DNA from: Desulfonatronum thiodismutans
GTDB lineage: Bacteria > Desulfobacterota > Desulfovibrionia > Desulfovibrionales > Desulfonatronaceae
DNA length: 64,000 nucleotides
Assembly (NCBI RefSeq): GCF_000717475.1
Contig: NZ_JPIK01000018.1
Span: 1-64,000, forward strand
Reading direction: 5' to 3'
In this document: piece by piece, positions 1 through 11,013 of the stretch
How positions within the stretch are numbered: position 1 is the stretch's first letter
How the letters are laid out: every line of letters begins with the position of its first letter
The notes under the pieces: model-generated
Database searches by the model: none
What the model was told of the DNA's origin: nothing
Seen by the model: only the letters and a program-made list of their open reading frames with translations
Made by a program: the position numbers and the translations under genes

Positions 1-144
1 CTGAACCTTCTGGTGGACTACCGGGAGCTCGCGGCCCGGCGGGAAAAATGGAAGCCCCGGGAACGGGAAATCACTTCCCAAGTCCTACGCCGCGACGCCC
101 GCTTGGCTGCTTCAGCGGCCAAAGGGGCGATTTTTGGCAGATAA
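1..144 (+). CDS. ilvD: Dihydroxy-acid dehydratase, C-terminal end (partial)
   Basis: The window opens inside a reading frame that ends at TAA 142-144, giving the last 47 residues of a protein. The tail pattern (ELAARRE, then WKPRERE, then LRRDARLAASAAKGA) matches the C-terminus of IlvD, for example the E. coli segment with WTPKNRERQ and ASLATSADKGA. IlvD is the Fe-S enzyme that dehydrates dihydroxy-acids in isoleucine, valine and leucine synthesis. The catalytic part lies outside the window, so the call rests on the tail alone. A terminator follows directly. Confidence 0.7.
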   Translation: MNLLVDYRELAARREKWKPREREITSQVLRRDARLAASAAKGAIFGR

Positions 145-169
145 GCCGCATCGTTTGCGGCGTTTTCAT

Positions 170-217
170 AAAAAAAAGAAGCTCTCGCAGATGAAACCGC
201 GAGAGCTTCTTTTTTTT
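170..217. terminator. Bidirectional rho-independent terminator after ilvD
   Basis: Arms 170-188 and 199-217 are exact reverse complements around a 10-base loop. The GC-rich core (GCTCTCGC / GCGAGAGC) is flanked by an A tract on the left and a T tract on the right, so it can terminate transcription in both directions. A smaller hairpin (GCCGCA / TGCGGC, 145-161) followed by TTTT lies just before it. Confidence 0.85.
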
Positions 218-328
218 CAACGTCGCATGGACGGCACGTAGCGCGTTATACTGCTTGAGGTTGAATATTTAAATTTGTTGGCGTTCCAAGAGGGCCATCG
301 CTGTTTTTGGGCTCGCGTTGCATCATTT

Positions 329-509
329 TATGCCGCCCTTTCAGGGCTATTATTGTTGGGGGGCGTTTTACCCAGGGCGTTGCCCTGGGCTACGGTAGTT
401 CGCCCTTTCAGGGCTTGTCTGAAGCCCCAACGGGGCGACATATTATAGCCCAGGGCAACGCCCTGGGTAGATGAAGTTAAAACAAAAATAGCCCTGTAAG
501 GGCGGCATA
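329..509. repeat. Nested inverted-repeat element (REP/MITE-like)
   Basis: Outer arms 329-350 and 488-509 are 22-base inverted repeats with one mismatch. Inner arms 370-392 and 446-468 are exact 23-base inverted repeats, and each arm is itself nearly palindromic (CCCAGGGCGTTGCCCTGGG). The centre holds further short GC palindromes (GCCCTTTCAGGGC, GCCCCAACGGGGC). I see no credible gene; a 63-codon minus-strand frame simply runs through the repeats. The architecture fits a palindromic repeat cluster or a non-autonomous element. It lies downstream of gyrA, where it could also stabilise or end transcripts. Confidence 0.75.
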
Positions 510-558
510 AAGGCGTCATCAGAAAATTTTTTTATTGTTTCACCCTAAACCAGTATAA

Positions 559-3009
559 TCAGCTTTCATCCATTCCGTTGTCCAATAATTCCTTTTCATC
601 CGCATCGACCCTATCGAAACCGACCACCGAGACATCCGGATCCATGCGCACCAGGGTCACGCCTTGGGCGTCGCGGCCCACGCGGCTGATTCCGGCCACG
701 TTCATCCGGATAATCTTTCCGGCGCTGGTCAGGATCAACAGGTCGTCTTCCGCCTGGACCAGGACCGAACCGACCACGTTGCCGGTCTTGGGCGTCACGC
801 GCATGTTGATGACCCCTTTTCCGCCTCTCGACTGACTGCGATAGTTCTCGATCAGGGTGCGCTTGCCGTAGCCGTTGGCCGAAACGGTCAACACTTCCTC
901 ACGCTGGTCGTCGTCCGTGACCACGCAGGACACCACCTGGTCGTCGTGGTTCAGGTCCATCCCCTTGACCCCGGCCGTAGCCCGACCAGTGGAGCGGATA
1001 TCCGAACTGGAAAACCGGATGGACTTGCCGTGCTTGGTGATCAGGACCACCTCCGCGGAGGTGGAAATCTCCCGCACGGTGATCAGTTCGTCTTCCGGAT
1101 GGAGATTGACCGCCTTCAGGCCGCTCTGGCGGCAGTTGACGTAGAGCTGGGCCTGGGAGCGCTTTACCACGCCCCTTTTGGTGGCGAACAGAAAGTCCTT
1201 GTCCGTGGCGAAATCCTTGATGGTCATGGCCGTAGCGATGAACTCGTCCTTGTCCAGGGGCAGCAGATTTGAGGCATGAACGCCCCGGGCCGTGCGCGAA
1301 CCCTCGGGAATGTTGTAGGCCTTGATCTTGTACATCCGGCCCTTGTTGGTAAACAGCAGGATGAAGTTGTGGTTCGTGGTGGTGAACATCTGGGAAATAA
1401 TGTCCTCGGAAATAGTGGAAGCCCCGTAGATGCCGCGGCCGCCGCGCTTTTGCTGCTGATAGGTGTCCATGGGCGTGCGCTTGATATAACCTCGTTGGGA
1501 CAGGGTGATCACCACCTCCGTGTCGCCCACCAGATCTTCCATATTGATGCTGCCGGCGTCTTCCTCCACGATCACGGACCGCCGCGGCGTGGCGTATTGT
1601 TTCTTGATCTCCACCAACTCATCACGGATCACCTGGAGTAAAACCTCCACGTTCCGCAGAATACTCTGCAAATATTCGATTCGCTTGAGCAGTTCCTGGT
1701 ACTCGGCCAAGAGCTTGTCCCGCTCCAGGTTGGTCAGGCGCTGCAAACGCATGTCCAGGATGGCCTGACTCTGAAGGTCCGTGAAGGCAAAGCGGGTGAT
1801 CAGTTTCTGTTTGGCCTCCGCGGGCGTCTTGGAGGACTTGATCAGCTCGATAACCTCGTCGATGTTCTCCAGGGCGATCTTCAGCCCTTCCAAAATATGC
1901 GCCCGCTGTTCGGCCTTGTTCAGGTCGTAGCGGGTCCGGTTCAGGACCACTTCCTTGCGGTGTTCGATGAACAGTTCCAGAACGTCTTTCAACTTCAGAA
2001 GCTGGGGCCTGTTGTGGACCACCGCCAGGGTGTTGATGTGATACCATGATTCCAATGGCGTGAATTTGTACAGGGAATTGATCACCACTTCCGGGATGGC
2101 GTTTCTCTTCAGGTCCATGACGATCCGAATTCCGTTGCGATCGGACTCGTCCCGCAGGTCGCTGATCCCCTCCACCTTTTTTTCATGGACGATCTGGGCG
2201 ATCTTCTCCACGAGGCTGGCCTTGTTCAGGGCATAGGGGATCTCGGTAATCACGATGGACTCGGCCTGTTTGGAGCGTTCCTCGATCTCCACCTTGCCCC
2301 GGACCTTGATGGAGCCCTTGCCGGTCTTGAAGGCGTCGATAATCCCGTGTCGGCCGTAAATGAACCCGCCGGTGGGAAAGTCCGGCCCCTTGATGCACTC
2401 CAGCAGGTCCGCCACCTCGGCTTCGGGCTTGCCGAGCAACAGCAGCAGGCCGTCGATCAACTCGCCGAGGTTGTGCGGCGGAATGTTAGTGGCCATGCCC
2501 ACCGCGATCCCGGACGAACCGTTGAGCAGCAGATTGGGCACCTTGGTGGGCAGGATTTCCGGCTCCTGCAAGGTGTTGTCGTAGTTGGGCCGGAAGGGAA
2601 CGGTTTCCTTGTCGATGTCCTGCAAGAATTCCGAGGTCAGCCTGGCCATGCGCACTTCCGTGTACCGCATGGCCGCCGGAGCGTCGCCGTCCAGGGACCC
2701 GAAGTTGCCCTGCCCGTCCACCAGGGGTTCGCGCATGGAAAAATCCTGGGCCATGCGGACCATGGCGTCGTACACCGCGCTGTCGCCGTGGGGGTGATAC
2801 TTACCGATCACGTCACCGACGATGCGGGCCGATTTCTTGTACGCTCGGTTATAGGTGTTCCCCAGGTCGTGCATGGCGAACAGAATCCGCCGATGTACCG
2901 GCTTGAGCCCGTCCCGGACATCGGGAATGGCCCGGCCGATGATCACGCTCAGGGCGTACTCCAAATAGGAGCGCTGCATTTCCTCTTCGATAAATATGTT
3001 GTTCTTCAC
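559..3009 (-). CDS. gyrA: DNA gyrase subunit A
   Basis: Breakage-reunion subunit of the type II topoisomerase that supercoils DNA; it acts with GyrB in an A2B2 complex. The N-terminus reads [20 protein letters not shown], then [11 protein letters not shown]. The catalytic tyrosine is in AAMRYTE (about residue 116). The quinolone-determining segment reads [14 protein letters not shown], with the Ser and Asp of the susceptible form. The C-terminal half carries the GyrA beta-pinwheel repeats, including the GyrA-box-like segment QQQKRGGRG. Length is 816 residues, normal for the family. I chose GTG 3009, which gives an N-terminus [11 protein letters not shown] and has CGGAG five bases upstream; an in-frame ATG at 3039 would add 10 residues but has no clear ribosome site. 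It follows gyrB on the same strand. Confidence 0.95.
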   Translation of the reverse strand: MKNNIFIEEEMQRSYLEYALSVIIGRAIPDVRDGLKPVHRRILFAMHDLGNTYNRAYKKSARIVGDVIGKYHPHGDSAVYDAMVRMAQDFSMREPLVDGQGNFGSLDGDAPAAMRYTEVRMARLTSEFLQDIDKETVPFRPNYDNTLQEPEILPTKVPNLLLNGSSGIAVGMATNIPPHNLGELIDGLLLLLGKPEAEVADLLECIKGPDFPTGGFIYGRHGIIDAFKTGKGSIKVRGKVEIEERSKQAESIVITEIPYALNKASLVEKIAQIVHEKKVEGISDLRDESDRNGIRIVMDLKRNAIPEVVINSLYKFTPLESWYHINTLAVVHNRPQLLKLKDVLELFIEHRKEVVLNRTRYDLNKAEQRAHILEGLKIALENIDEVIELIKSSKTPAEAKQKLITRFAFTDLQSQAILDMRLQRLTNLERDKLLAEYQELLKRIEYLQSILRNVEVLLQVIRDELVEIKKQYATPRRSVIVEEDAGSINMEDLVGDTEVVITLSQRGYIKRTPMDTYQQQKRGGRGIYGASTISEDIISQMFTTTNHNFILLFTNKGRMYKIKAYNIPEGSRTARGVHASNLLPLDKDEFIATAMTIKDFATDKDFLFATKRGVVKRSQAQLYVNCRQSGLKAVNLHPEDELITVREISTSAEVVLITKHGKSIRFSSSDIRSTGRATAGVKGMDLNHDDQVVSCVVTDDDQREEVLTVSANGYGKRTLIENYRSQSRGGKGVINMRVTPKTGNVVGSVLVQAEDDLLILTSAGKIIRMNVAGISRVGRDAQGVTLVRMDPDVSVVGFDRVDADEKELLDNGMDES

Positions 3010-3085
3010 GATGGCTCCGAAAAATAATCGGCTGATCATGCGTCAGCCGTTCTGAACGAAAGGCCCGAAAAGGGCCGCGAAAAAA

Positions 3086-5512
<2,427 letters not shown>

Positions 5513-5525
5513 TCAGGTCCGAGCT

Positions 5526-6683
5526 TTATTCTTCAGTATCCGTGTACACCACTTCGTCGGATATCTGCATGGGCATGATCAAGACCTTGTAATCCGGATC
5601 ATTGACATCTTCAATAAAGCACGGTCCATCCGAGCTGGTGAAGTGAAAGTGGATTTGGTCCGACTCGAAGTGGGAGAGAATTTCAATCATATCCCGTGTT
5701 GGGAAGGCGATCTTCTTCAAATTGCCCTGAAACACGACATCCAGAAATTCCTTGGCTTCGCCCTTTTCCTCGGATTGGACGTCCATCTGCACCATGCCTT
5801 CGCTGAACTCGAAAAACGTGCACATGCTGTTTTCCGTATTGAAGATCAGAATCCGGTCCAGGGCGTCCACCAAACCACGACGATCCACGTCCATTCCGCT
5901 GGGATCCGGCGCGGCGTGTTTGGCCAGCAACTGGTTGTAGTCCGGATATTCGTACAAGGACAGAGGAAGACTGATGTTCTCCTTGTGATCCACGGAACGG
6001 CAATAAAAACGGTTGTTCTGGATGTTCAGTTCGATTTCCTTCAGGGGAATCATGCGCTTCAGTTCATGGAGATACTTCTTGCTGATCAAAATGCCCTGTT
6101 CCGGCAACAGGTTTTGCAGCCCTTCATGCTCCAGTTTGCACAAGGCCAATTGATGGCCGTTCAGACCGCAAAAATCGACTTTCTGGTCCTTGGACGCGTA
6201 TTTCAGGAGCATGCAGTTGAAGGCCTGCAAAGTGTCGTCATCGCTGACGGAATAGGAGACCTTGTCGATGATCGTGGAGAGGGTCGCTCCGGACAGGGAG
6301 ACGGCGTTTTCCTCGGGAAAGACGGAAAGAGGCTGAAACCAGTAGTTTTCATTGATGGGCAAGACATACTTGCGCTTGTTCTGCTTGACCACCAGGTTCT
6401 TGGCTTCTTCTTCCACCAGAAACTGCAACTCTCCGGGATGGAGTTTACGGATCAGGTCGTACAAATGGCGTCCGTTGACGCCCACTAGTCCGTCTTCCTT
6501 GACCTCTGGGGAGAAGACGCCGAAGAATTCGATGTTTGAATCCGTGGCCATGATCCGCAATTGGTCCTTTTCCACCTTGAGCCACGTTGATCGAAGGTAC
6601 ACCGCTCCGGTCTTCACGCTGGTGATCTGGGCAGCCTGTTGGAGGGCGGGGAGAATTTCTTCTCTCTGTATAAGAAATTTCAT
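5526..6683 (-). CDS. dnaN: DNA polymerase III sliding clamp (beta subunit)
   Basis: The ring-shaped processivity clamp that tethers the replicative polymerase and mismatch-repair factors to DNA. The start MKFLIQREEILPALQQAAQI and the segment VGVNGRHLYDLIRKL are typical of clamp domain 1. The C-terminal VLIMPMQI corresponds to the conserved end that forms the peptide-binding pocket (usually PMRL). Length is 385 residues, normal for three clamp domains. The start ATG at 6683 has GAGGAG seven bases upstream. It heads the dnaN-gyrB-gyrA block. The usual upstream neighbour dnaA is absent: the preceding gene is an unrelated small protein. Confidence 0.95.
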   Translation of the reverse strand: MKFLIQREEILPALQQAAQITSVKTGAVYLRSTWLKVEKDQLRIMATDSNIEFFGVFSPEVKEDGLVGVNGRHLYDLIRKLHPGELQFLVEEEAKNLVVKQNKRKYVLPINENYWFQPLSVFPEENAVSLSGATLSTIIDKVSYSVSDDDTLQAFNCMLLKYASKDQKVDFCGLNGHQLALCKLEHEGLQNLLPEQGILISKKYLHELKRMIPLKEIELNIQNNRFYCRSVDHKENISLPLSLYEYPDYNQLLAKHAAPDPSGMDVDRRGLVDALDRILIFNTENSMCTFFEFSEGMVQMDVQSEEKGEAKEFLDVVFQGNLKKIAFPTRDMIEILSHFESDQIHFHFTSSDGPCFIEDVNDPDYKVLIMPMQISDEVVYTDTEE

Positions 6684-6937
6684 ATGAATACTCCTCTTGT
6701 TATGAGCATTGTCACTTTGTTGATATTCGACATATTTACTTGATTTGTTTCATGAAAAAAATGTTGCCGCTCCAGTGCGGAGTAAAGTCTCCGATGTTCG
6801 TTGGGGAGGGGCGGCTCAGGGGAGAGGTGTGTTCTGTTCTTAAAAAACGAAGATATATACCATGCTTTTCCTATCTTTGTCATCATATTTAAATAATAAG
6901 ATTTTTATGTCCATTTATCAGGCTTGGCGGGTGGTGT

Positions 6938-7393
6938 TCAAATAAAGTTGCGAACATCGAAAATCCGTCCTTCGCAATCCCATTGATCAGGGCCATGATC
7001 GCTTCGGCGCAGAGCGCATCCGGCGCACGCGTTCCGCCACGGCCAGAAGGTCAACACCGCGTATGCGCGGTTGAATCCGCCTTCGGGGAGATATCGGACG
7101 TCAAGCGAAACCATGGCCTGATCCAAAGCCTGAGTCCAGGGCGGCAACGGAGCGCACCCGTGTTCGTGAACCTGGGGAATATGAGCGACCAGCGTTTCCA
7201 TGATCCGCCGGGCCATTTGTTGATGAAGGGCGAATGCCGCGCTGGGCGAAGAACGCCATGCTTGGTCCAGGATTTGTTCCAGATCCCGGTCGAACCATGT
7301 CAGGAAATATCCTTCTCCGGCAACATGAAACAGGTGCTGATGGTGATGGCTGGCAAAATCAGATTCTGAAAGGAGGGGCGACTGATGGGTCAA
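6938..7393 (-). CDS. Conserved-looking hypothetical protein with a Cys cluster
   Basis: I do not recognise this 151-residue protein. It is His-rich at the N-terminus (SHHHQHLFHVAG) and has a C-terminal cluster NACAGCALRRSD followed about 10 residues later by WDCEGR, three cysteines that could bind a metal or Fe-S centre. No signal peptide or membrane segment is evident. The frame begins with TTG at 7393, preceded by a GGAAAG-type ribosome site; no in-frame ATG exists near the start, so the start is uncertain. It lies upstream of dnaN on the same strand but 254 bases away, and is divergent from the aminotransferase. No function is inferred. Confidence 0.6.
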   Translation of the reverse strand: MTHQSPLLSESDFASHHHQHLFHVAGEGYFLTWFDRDLEQILDQAWRSSPSAAFALHQQMARRIMETLVAHIPQVHEHGCAPLPPWTQALDQAMVSLDVRYLPEGGFNRAYAVLTFWPWRNACAGCALRRSDHGPDQWDCEGRIFDVRNFI

Positions 7394-7492
7394 ACTTTTC
7401 TTTCCGTTCGTCCTGGCATAGAGTTTGGGATTGCGGTCGCGGGCAAAATCCCGGACAGAAACCCGCGATCAAATCGCACTGGAGCGCACATC

Positions 7493-8656
7493 ATGAGTCG
7501 ACATCGCTGTACCGGCATGAAGCCGTTTTATGTAATGGAAGTACTTGAGAAATGTCAAAGCATCGCCTGCCAGGGATACGACGTGATCCACATGCAGATC
7601 GGCGAGCCGGACTTCGACACCCCGGAGTGCATCAAGCAGGCCGCCTGCAAGGCCTTGATGGACGGCCATACCCACTACACCCACAGCCAGGGGATCATCG
7701 AGCTGCGGGAGGCCATCTGGCGCCATTATACGACAACCTACGGCGTAGAGGTCCATCCGGAGCAGATCATCGTCACCGCCGGCACCTCGCCGGCCATGTT
7801 CCTGGTTTTTTCGGCCCTGTTGGCCATGGGCGAGGAGATCATCGTCTCGGACCCCCACTATGCCTGCTATCTGAATTTCGTGCGCTTCGTCGGCGGCGTG
7901 CCGGTGTGCGTGCCCACGTTGGAAGAGGACGGTTTCCAGTTCCGGCCCGAGGACGTGCGATCCAGGATTACACCCAAGACCCGCGGGCTGCTGATCAATT
8001 CCCCGTCCAATCCCGCCGGGACCCTGCTCTCCGCTGAACGGATGCAAACCCTGGCCCGGATCTGCGCCGAGTCGGAAGGGCACCCCTGGATTCTCTCCGA
8101 TGAGATATATCACGGCCTGGTTTACGAGGGCCGGGAGCGCAGCATCCTCGAATTCACGGACCGGGCCTTCGTCTTCAACGGGTTTTCCAAGGCCTACGCC
8201 ATGACCGGCTGGCGGCTGGGCTACGTCGTCGCCCCAAGGGAATTCATCCCCACCCTGCGCATCCTGCACCAGAACTTCTTCATTTCCGCCAACGCCATGG
8301 CCCAATGGGCCGGCATCGCGGCCCTGGAATCCGCCGGACCGGACGTGGCCCGGATGCGGGCCGTCTATGATCAGCGACGCAAGTTTCTGGTCCGTCGGCT
8401 GCGGGAACTCGGCCTGGGCGTTGCCGTGGAGCCCACCGGTGCCTTCTACGTCCTGGCCAATGCTCGGCATCTGGGAACGGATTCCTTGAAACTGGCTTTC
8501 GACATCCTGGACAAGGCTAAGATCGGCGTGGCCCCGGGCATCGACTTTGGCGCCAACACCGAGGGCTTTTTGCGCTTTTCCTACGCCAATTCACTGGAAA
8601 AACTGGAAGAAGGTATGTCGAGACTGGAGGGATATATTGAAAAGTGTGGCGTGTAA
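7493..8656 (+). CDS. Pyridoxal-phosphate aminotransferase, class I/II
   Basis: Fold-type I PLP enzyme that moves an amino group between an amino acid and a 2-oxo acid; the substrate cannot be read from sequence. Visible elements are IGEPDFDTP near the start, TAGTSPAM (cofactor phosphate region), SPSNPAGT, the Asp of LSDEIYHGL, and the Schiff-base lysine in FNGFSKAYAMTGWRLG (K233). The C-terminal FLRFSYANS contains the substrate-carboxylate Arg. Length is 387 residues, typical of aspartate-type aminotransferases. I chose ATG 7493, which has GGAG eight bases upstream. An upstream GTG/ATG-type extension to 7385 would overlap the divergent gene's 5' region and adds a non-conserved leader. Confidence 0.9.
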   Translation: MSRHRCTGMKPFYVMEVLEKCQSIACQGYDVIHMQIGEPDFDTPECIKQAACKALMDGHTHYTHSQGIIELREAIWRHYTTTYGVEVHPEQIIVTAGTSPAMFLVFSALLAMGEEIIVSDPHYACYLNFVRFVGGVPVCVPTLEEDGFQFRPEDVRSRITPKTRGLLINSPSNPAGTLLSAERMQTLARICAESEGHPWILSDEIYHGLVYEGRERSILEFTDRAFVFNGFSKAYAMTGWRLGYVVAPREFIPTLRILHQNFFISANAMAQWAGIAALESAGPDVARMRAVYDQRRKFLVRRLRELGLGVAVEPTGAFYVLANARHLGTDSLKLAFDILDKAKIGVAPGIDFGANTEGFLRFSYANSLEKLEEGMSRLEGYIEKCGV

Positions 8657-8685
8657 TTTGGCATTATTATTGATTAAATTTTTAC

Positions 8686-9972
8686 TTACTTCTCATCCTT
8701 CTCCTCATCTGCTTGCTGGGCAAAGAGCATTTTGTACGCCCAATCGGCTGCCTGCAGGTGATTCAGGGCTGTTTTTTGTTCATCCAGCCGGAAGTAGTCG
8801 ATCATGGATTTCACGCTTGCCCAGTCTCCCCTTTCCACGGCAATGGTCATTTTGATCCACTGGCGCATGAAGTTTTCTTCTCCACACAATGCCGCGCTTA
8901 TTTCTTTTTCCAACGGCAAATGGACGAGGATGTCTTCCATGGGGAGGTTGAGCATGGCGTCGAGGTTGGAGAAGAGTCCGAGCAGGAACATGGTGTCTGG
9001 TGGATTTTTGCGGTGATTCGTCTCCGCGGCGAGTATTTCAAGAAACCGCGCCCGGTGAACACTGCTGAAAAGCAGTTCCTGAATTTTTCCTTCAGAGCCA
9101 AGGTCGGCAAGCATGGACAGCATGGCCCATTGCTTAACGGCTCGGGAGCCCATCAAGGTTACGGCCTGGGCTATGGAACGAATATTATGCCTGAAGGAAT
9201 AGAAGACGGAATTGATATGCTTTAACAACCGGAAACTCATCCCAGGATCTTGGCTGATGATTTTTGCCACCTCGGATACTTCGAAGTCTTTTGCGCTTAA
9301 TTCATGGATAAGACGGATTCGGTTGACTGCGGCCGTTGGAATGCTTCTACCGGTGATGATTTCTGGCCGGGAAAAGAAAAAACCTTGAAAAAAAGAAAAA
9401 CCCAGGGATGTGGCCAATTCCAACGTCGGCCTGTCTTCCACTTTTTCGGCCAGGAGTAAGCACTTGTACTTGTGTAGTTTCTGTCCAATTTTGATGATTT
9501 CCGTCCAAGGACGACCCAATAAATCAACTTTGATGATATCCGCCAATTTCAATAAGGGATCGTATCCAGGCTGTCCTACATAATCGTCCAGGGCAATGGT
9601 GTATCCATTGTCTTTGAGCGTACTCAAGGCTGCAATGATTTCCGGGGTCGGTTCCACGGTTTCGAGGACCTCGATGACGCAGTCTTCACGGGGCAAGGCG
9701 AGAGGGGCGTTTTTTAAAAGTAATCCTTTTGGGTAGTTGATAAATATTTTTCTACCTTTTGGGATTGATTCGGTCGCCATGGAAAAGCCCTCGGTAATCA
9801 CCATAGCCGTGGCCTGCTCCGGGTCCGAAAAGCGAGCAACATTTTCCGTCCCGCCGGACCTGAATAAAAGTTCATGTCCCCAGACGTTTAGACGAGTATC
9901 GTAAACAGTCTGTCGTCCGATAAAAATCGGCAGGTATGTTGTTTTTTGTTGTGGCGACAGCGTTTGATTCAT
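8686..9972 (-). CDS. EAL-HDOD signalling protein (c-di-GMP related)
   Basis: Two-domain protein of the YuxH type. The N-terminal half (about residues 15-205) is an EAL-like phosphodiesterase domain: the EAL motif reads HELLFR, with FINYP (Asn), IALDDYVG (the Asp pair), IIKVDL (Lys), LLAEKVE (Glu) and FFQGFFF (Gln) at the expected places. The catalytic residues therefore mostly survive, although ELL replaces EAL. The C-terminal half (about 210-400) is an HDOD domain (ISQDPGMSFRLLKHINS), a signalling module that lacks HD metal ligands. Family knowledge suggests c-di-GMP binding or hydrolysis linked to motility or adhesion. The ATG at 9972 lies six bases after the PilZ gene stop, so the two form an operon. 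Confidence 0.85.
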   Translation of the reverse strand: MNQTLSPQQKTTYLPIFIGRQTVYDTRLNVWGHELLFRSGGTENVARFSDPEQATAMVITEGFSMATESIPKGRKIFINYPKGLLLKNAPLALPREDCVIEVLETVEPTPEIIAALSTLKDNGYTIALDDYVGQPGYDPLLKLADIIKVDLLGRPWTEIIKIGQKLHKYKCLLLAEKVEDRPTLELATSLGFSFFQGFFFSRPEIITGRSIPTAAVNRIRLIHELSAKDFEVSEVAKIISQDPGMSFRLLKHINSVFYSFRHNIRSIAQAVTLMGSRAVKQWAMLSMLADLGSEGKIQELLFSSVHRARFLEILAAETNHRKNPPDTMFLLGLFSNLDAMLNLPMEDILVHLPLEKEISAALCGEENFMRQWIKMTIAVERGDWASVKSMIDYFRLDEQKTALNHLQAADWAYKMLFAQQADEEKDEK

Positions 9973-9978
9973 GGTCAA

Positions 9979-10701
9979 TTATTCCTGTTTCAAGGCATAA
10001 TACTCCTTGATGCTGGCGACATACTTATGAATTATAATGTATGATTCGCCGATGAGATCAAGAAATTCTAGCCCCAGGGTCAATTTTGAATCATTGTTAC
10101 GCGCACTACGGACGAGGGATTTGGCATACGCTTCCTTGCCATTGTCGACGGTTTTGAAAACAAGGTAAATTTCCCGACTTTCGAATTGTTCCGGGGAAAA
10201 GATAGCACTTTCCTTGTTCAGAATGATTCGCGCACCTCCCAGGGACAGGTTGACGATCATGGCCTTATATTCATTTCCATCGAGCAGCACTTGGGCTGGA
10301 AGAAAGCATTCCACCCGGTCGTGGCGCCTGAGATGCAGCTTTTCGAAAACTTTCGGAAAGGTGAGAAAAAGAAGTGGATAAGGAGTGAGCAGAATTTTGG
10401 ATATGGTTGTGGTGAATCCACACAGTTGAAAATCAACATTCATGCCCCGTAGGGTGACTTCACTATTGTCAGCCAATATTTTTCGATGGGCGGTCAGGTT
10501 CGGCAACCAAACCAGAAGAAATTCGCCCTGTTTGAAACCCACCAGTTCGCCCCACAACCGTTCGTTTGCATTATATATCTGAAGATGCAGTCGCTCACCA
10601 AGGCGCATCAAGAGATTCATGCCGTTTTCTTGAATGGGCTTCGATTTTATCGACTGGACCAGTTTTGTCTTGAGCGATTCAGGCAAATCATTTTCACTCA
10701 T
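9979..10701 (-). CDS. PilZ-domain c-di-GMP effector (YcgR-like)
   Basis: A 240-residue protein with an N-terminal YcgR-N-like beta domain (about 30-115) and a C-terminal PilZ domain. The c-di-GMP binding signatures are present: LRRHDRVECFLPA (the RxxxR motif) and VNLSLGGARI (the D/NxSxxG motif). PilZ proteins of this layout bind c-di-GMP and act on flagella or exopolysaccharide machinery. It is followed immediately by the EAL-HDOD gene, so a receptor and a possible c-di-GMP hydrolase or sensor are made together. The start ATG at 10701 has GGAAG nine bases upstream. The partner machinery is not in the window. Confidence 0.85.
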   Translation of the reverse strand: MSENDLPESLKTKLVQSIKSKPIQENGMNLLMRLGERLHLQIYNANERLWGELVGFKQGEFLLVWLPNLTAHRKILADNSEVTLRGMNVDFQLCGFTTTISKILLTPYPLLFLTFPKVFEKLHLRRHDRVECFLPAQVLLDGNEYKAMIVNLSLGGARIILNKESAIFSPEQFESREIYLVFKTVDNGKEAYAKSLVRSARNNDSKLTLGLEFLDLIGESYIIIHKYVASIKEYYALKQE

Positions 10702-11013
10702 GTCGGTTGCTTCCTGAAATACTGCTGAAACAAAGGATCAATGAGGGCTTTCGTGATCTTTACCGTGTTATCATTGACAAAGAAATGTAAAATTATCAAG
10801 CTCTGATTTATAGGGTGCAACGAAGCCGAAGAGTTACCTGAGTTCAGATTTTTCGGCTCTTCCCTCCAGTTTTGACTGCTTCACGCATGTCGATATTATC
10901 CTTTGGACCCTGGTTTGGAAAAGCACGAACGGCTACCTTGTCGCAGTCGCCAATTTGTTTTGTGTCCTTTTATCTCTTTTGATTCCGATACCACGATGCA
11001 AGCCCGATAAACC
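10702..11013. other. Divergent intergenic region
   Basis: This 312-base gap separates the minus-strand PilZ gene from the plus-strand GTPase gene, so it should hold promoters for both. I see a TTGACA hexamer at 10774-10779 but no convincing -10 box at the right distance. A weak inverted repeat (AGCCGAA / TTCGGCT) brackets a 20-odd base loop around 10829-10858. No open frame looks genuine. Confidence 0.4.

Noticed and set aside
328..519. 63-codon minus-strand frame in the repeat next to gyrA
   Set aside because: It runs through the inverted repeats, with a composition dictated by the palindromes and no ribosome site.
6684..6937. Possible replication origin upstream of dnaN
   Set aside because: No cluster of TTATCCACA-type boxes was found.
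10774..10779. TTGACA box upstream of the dynamin-like GTPase
   Set aside because: No -10 hexamer at 16-18 bases; the nearest TTATAG-like sequence is too far away.
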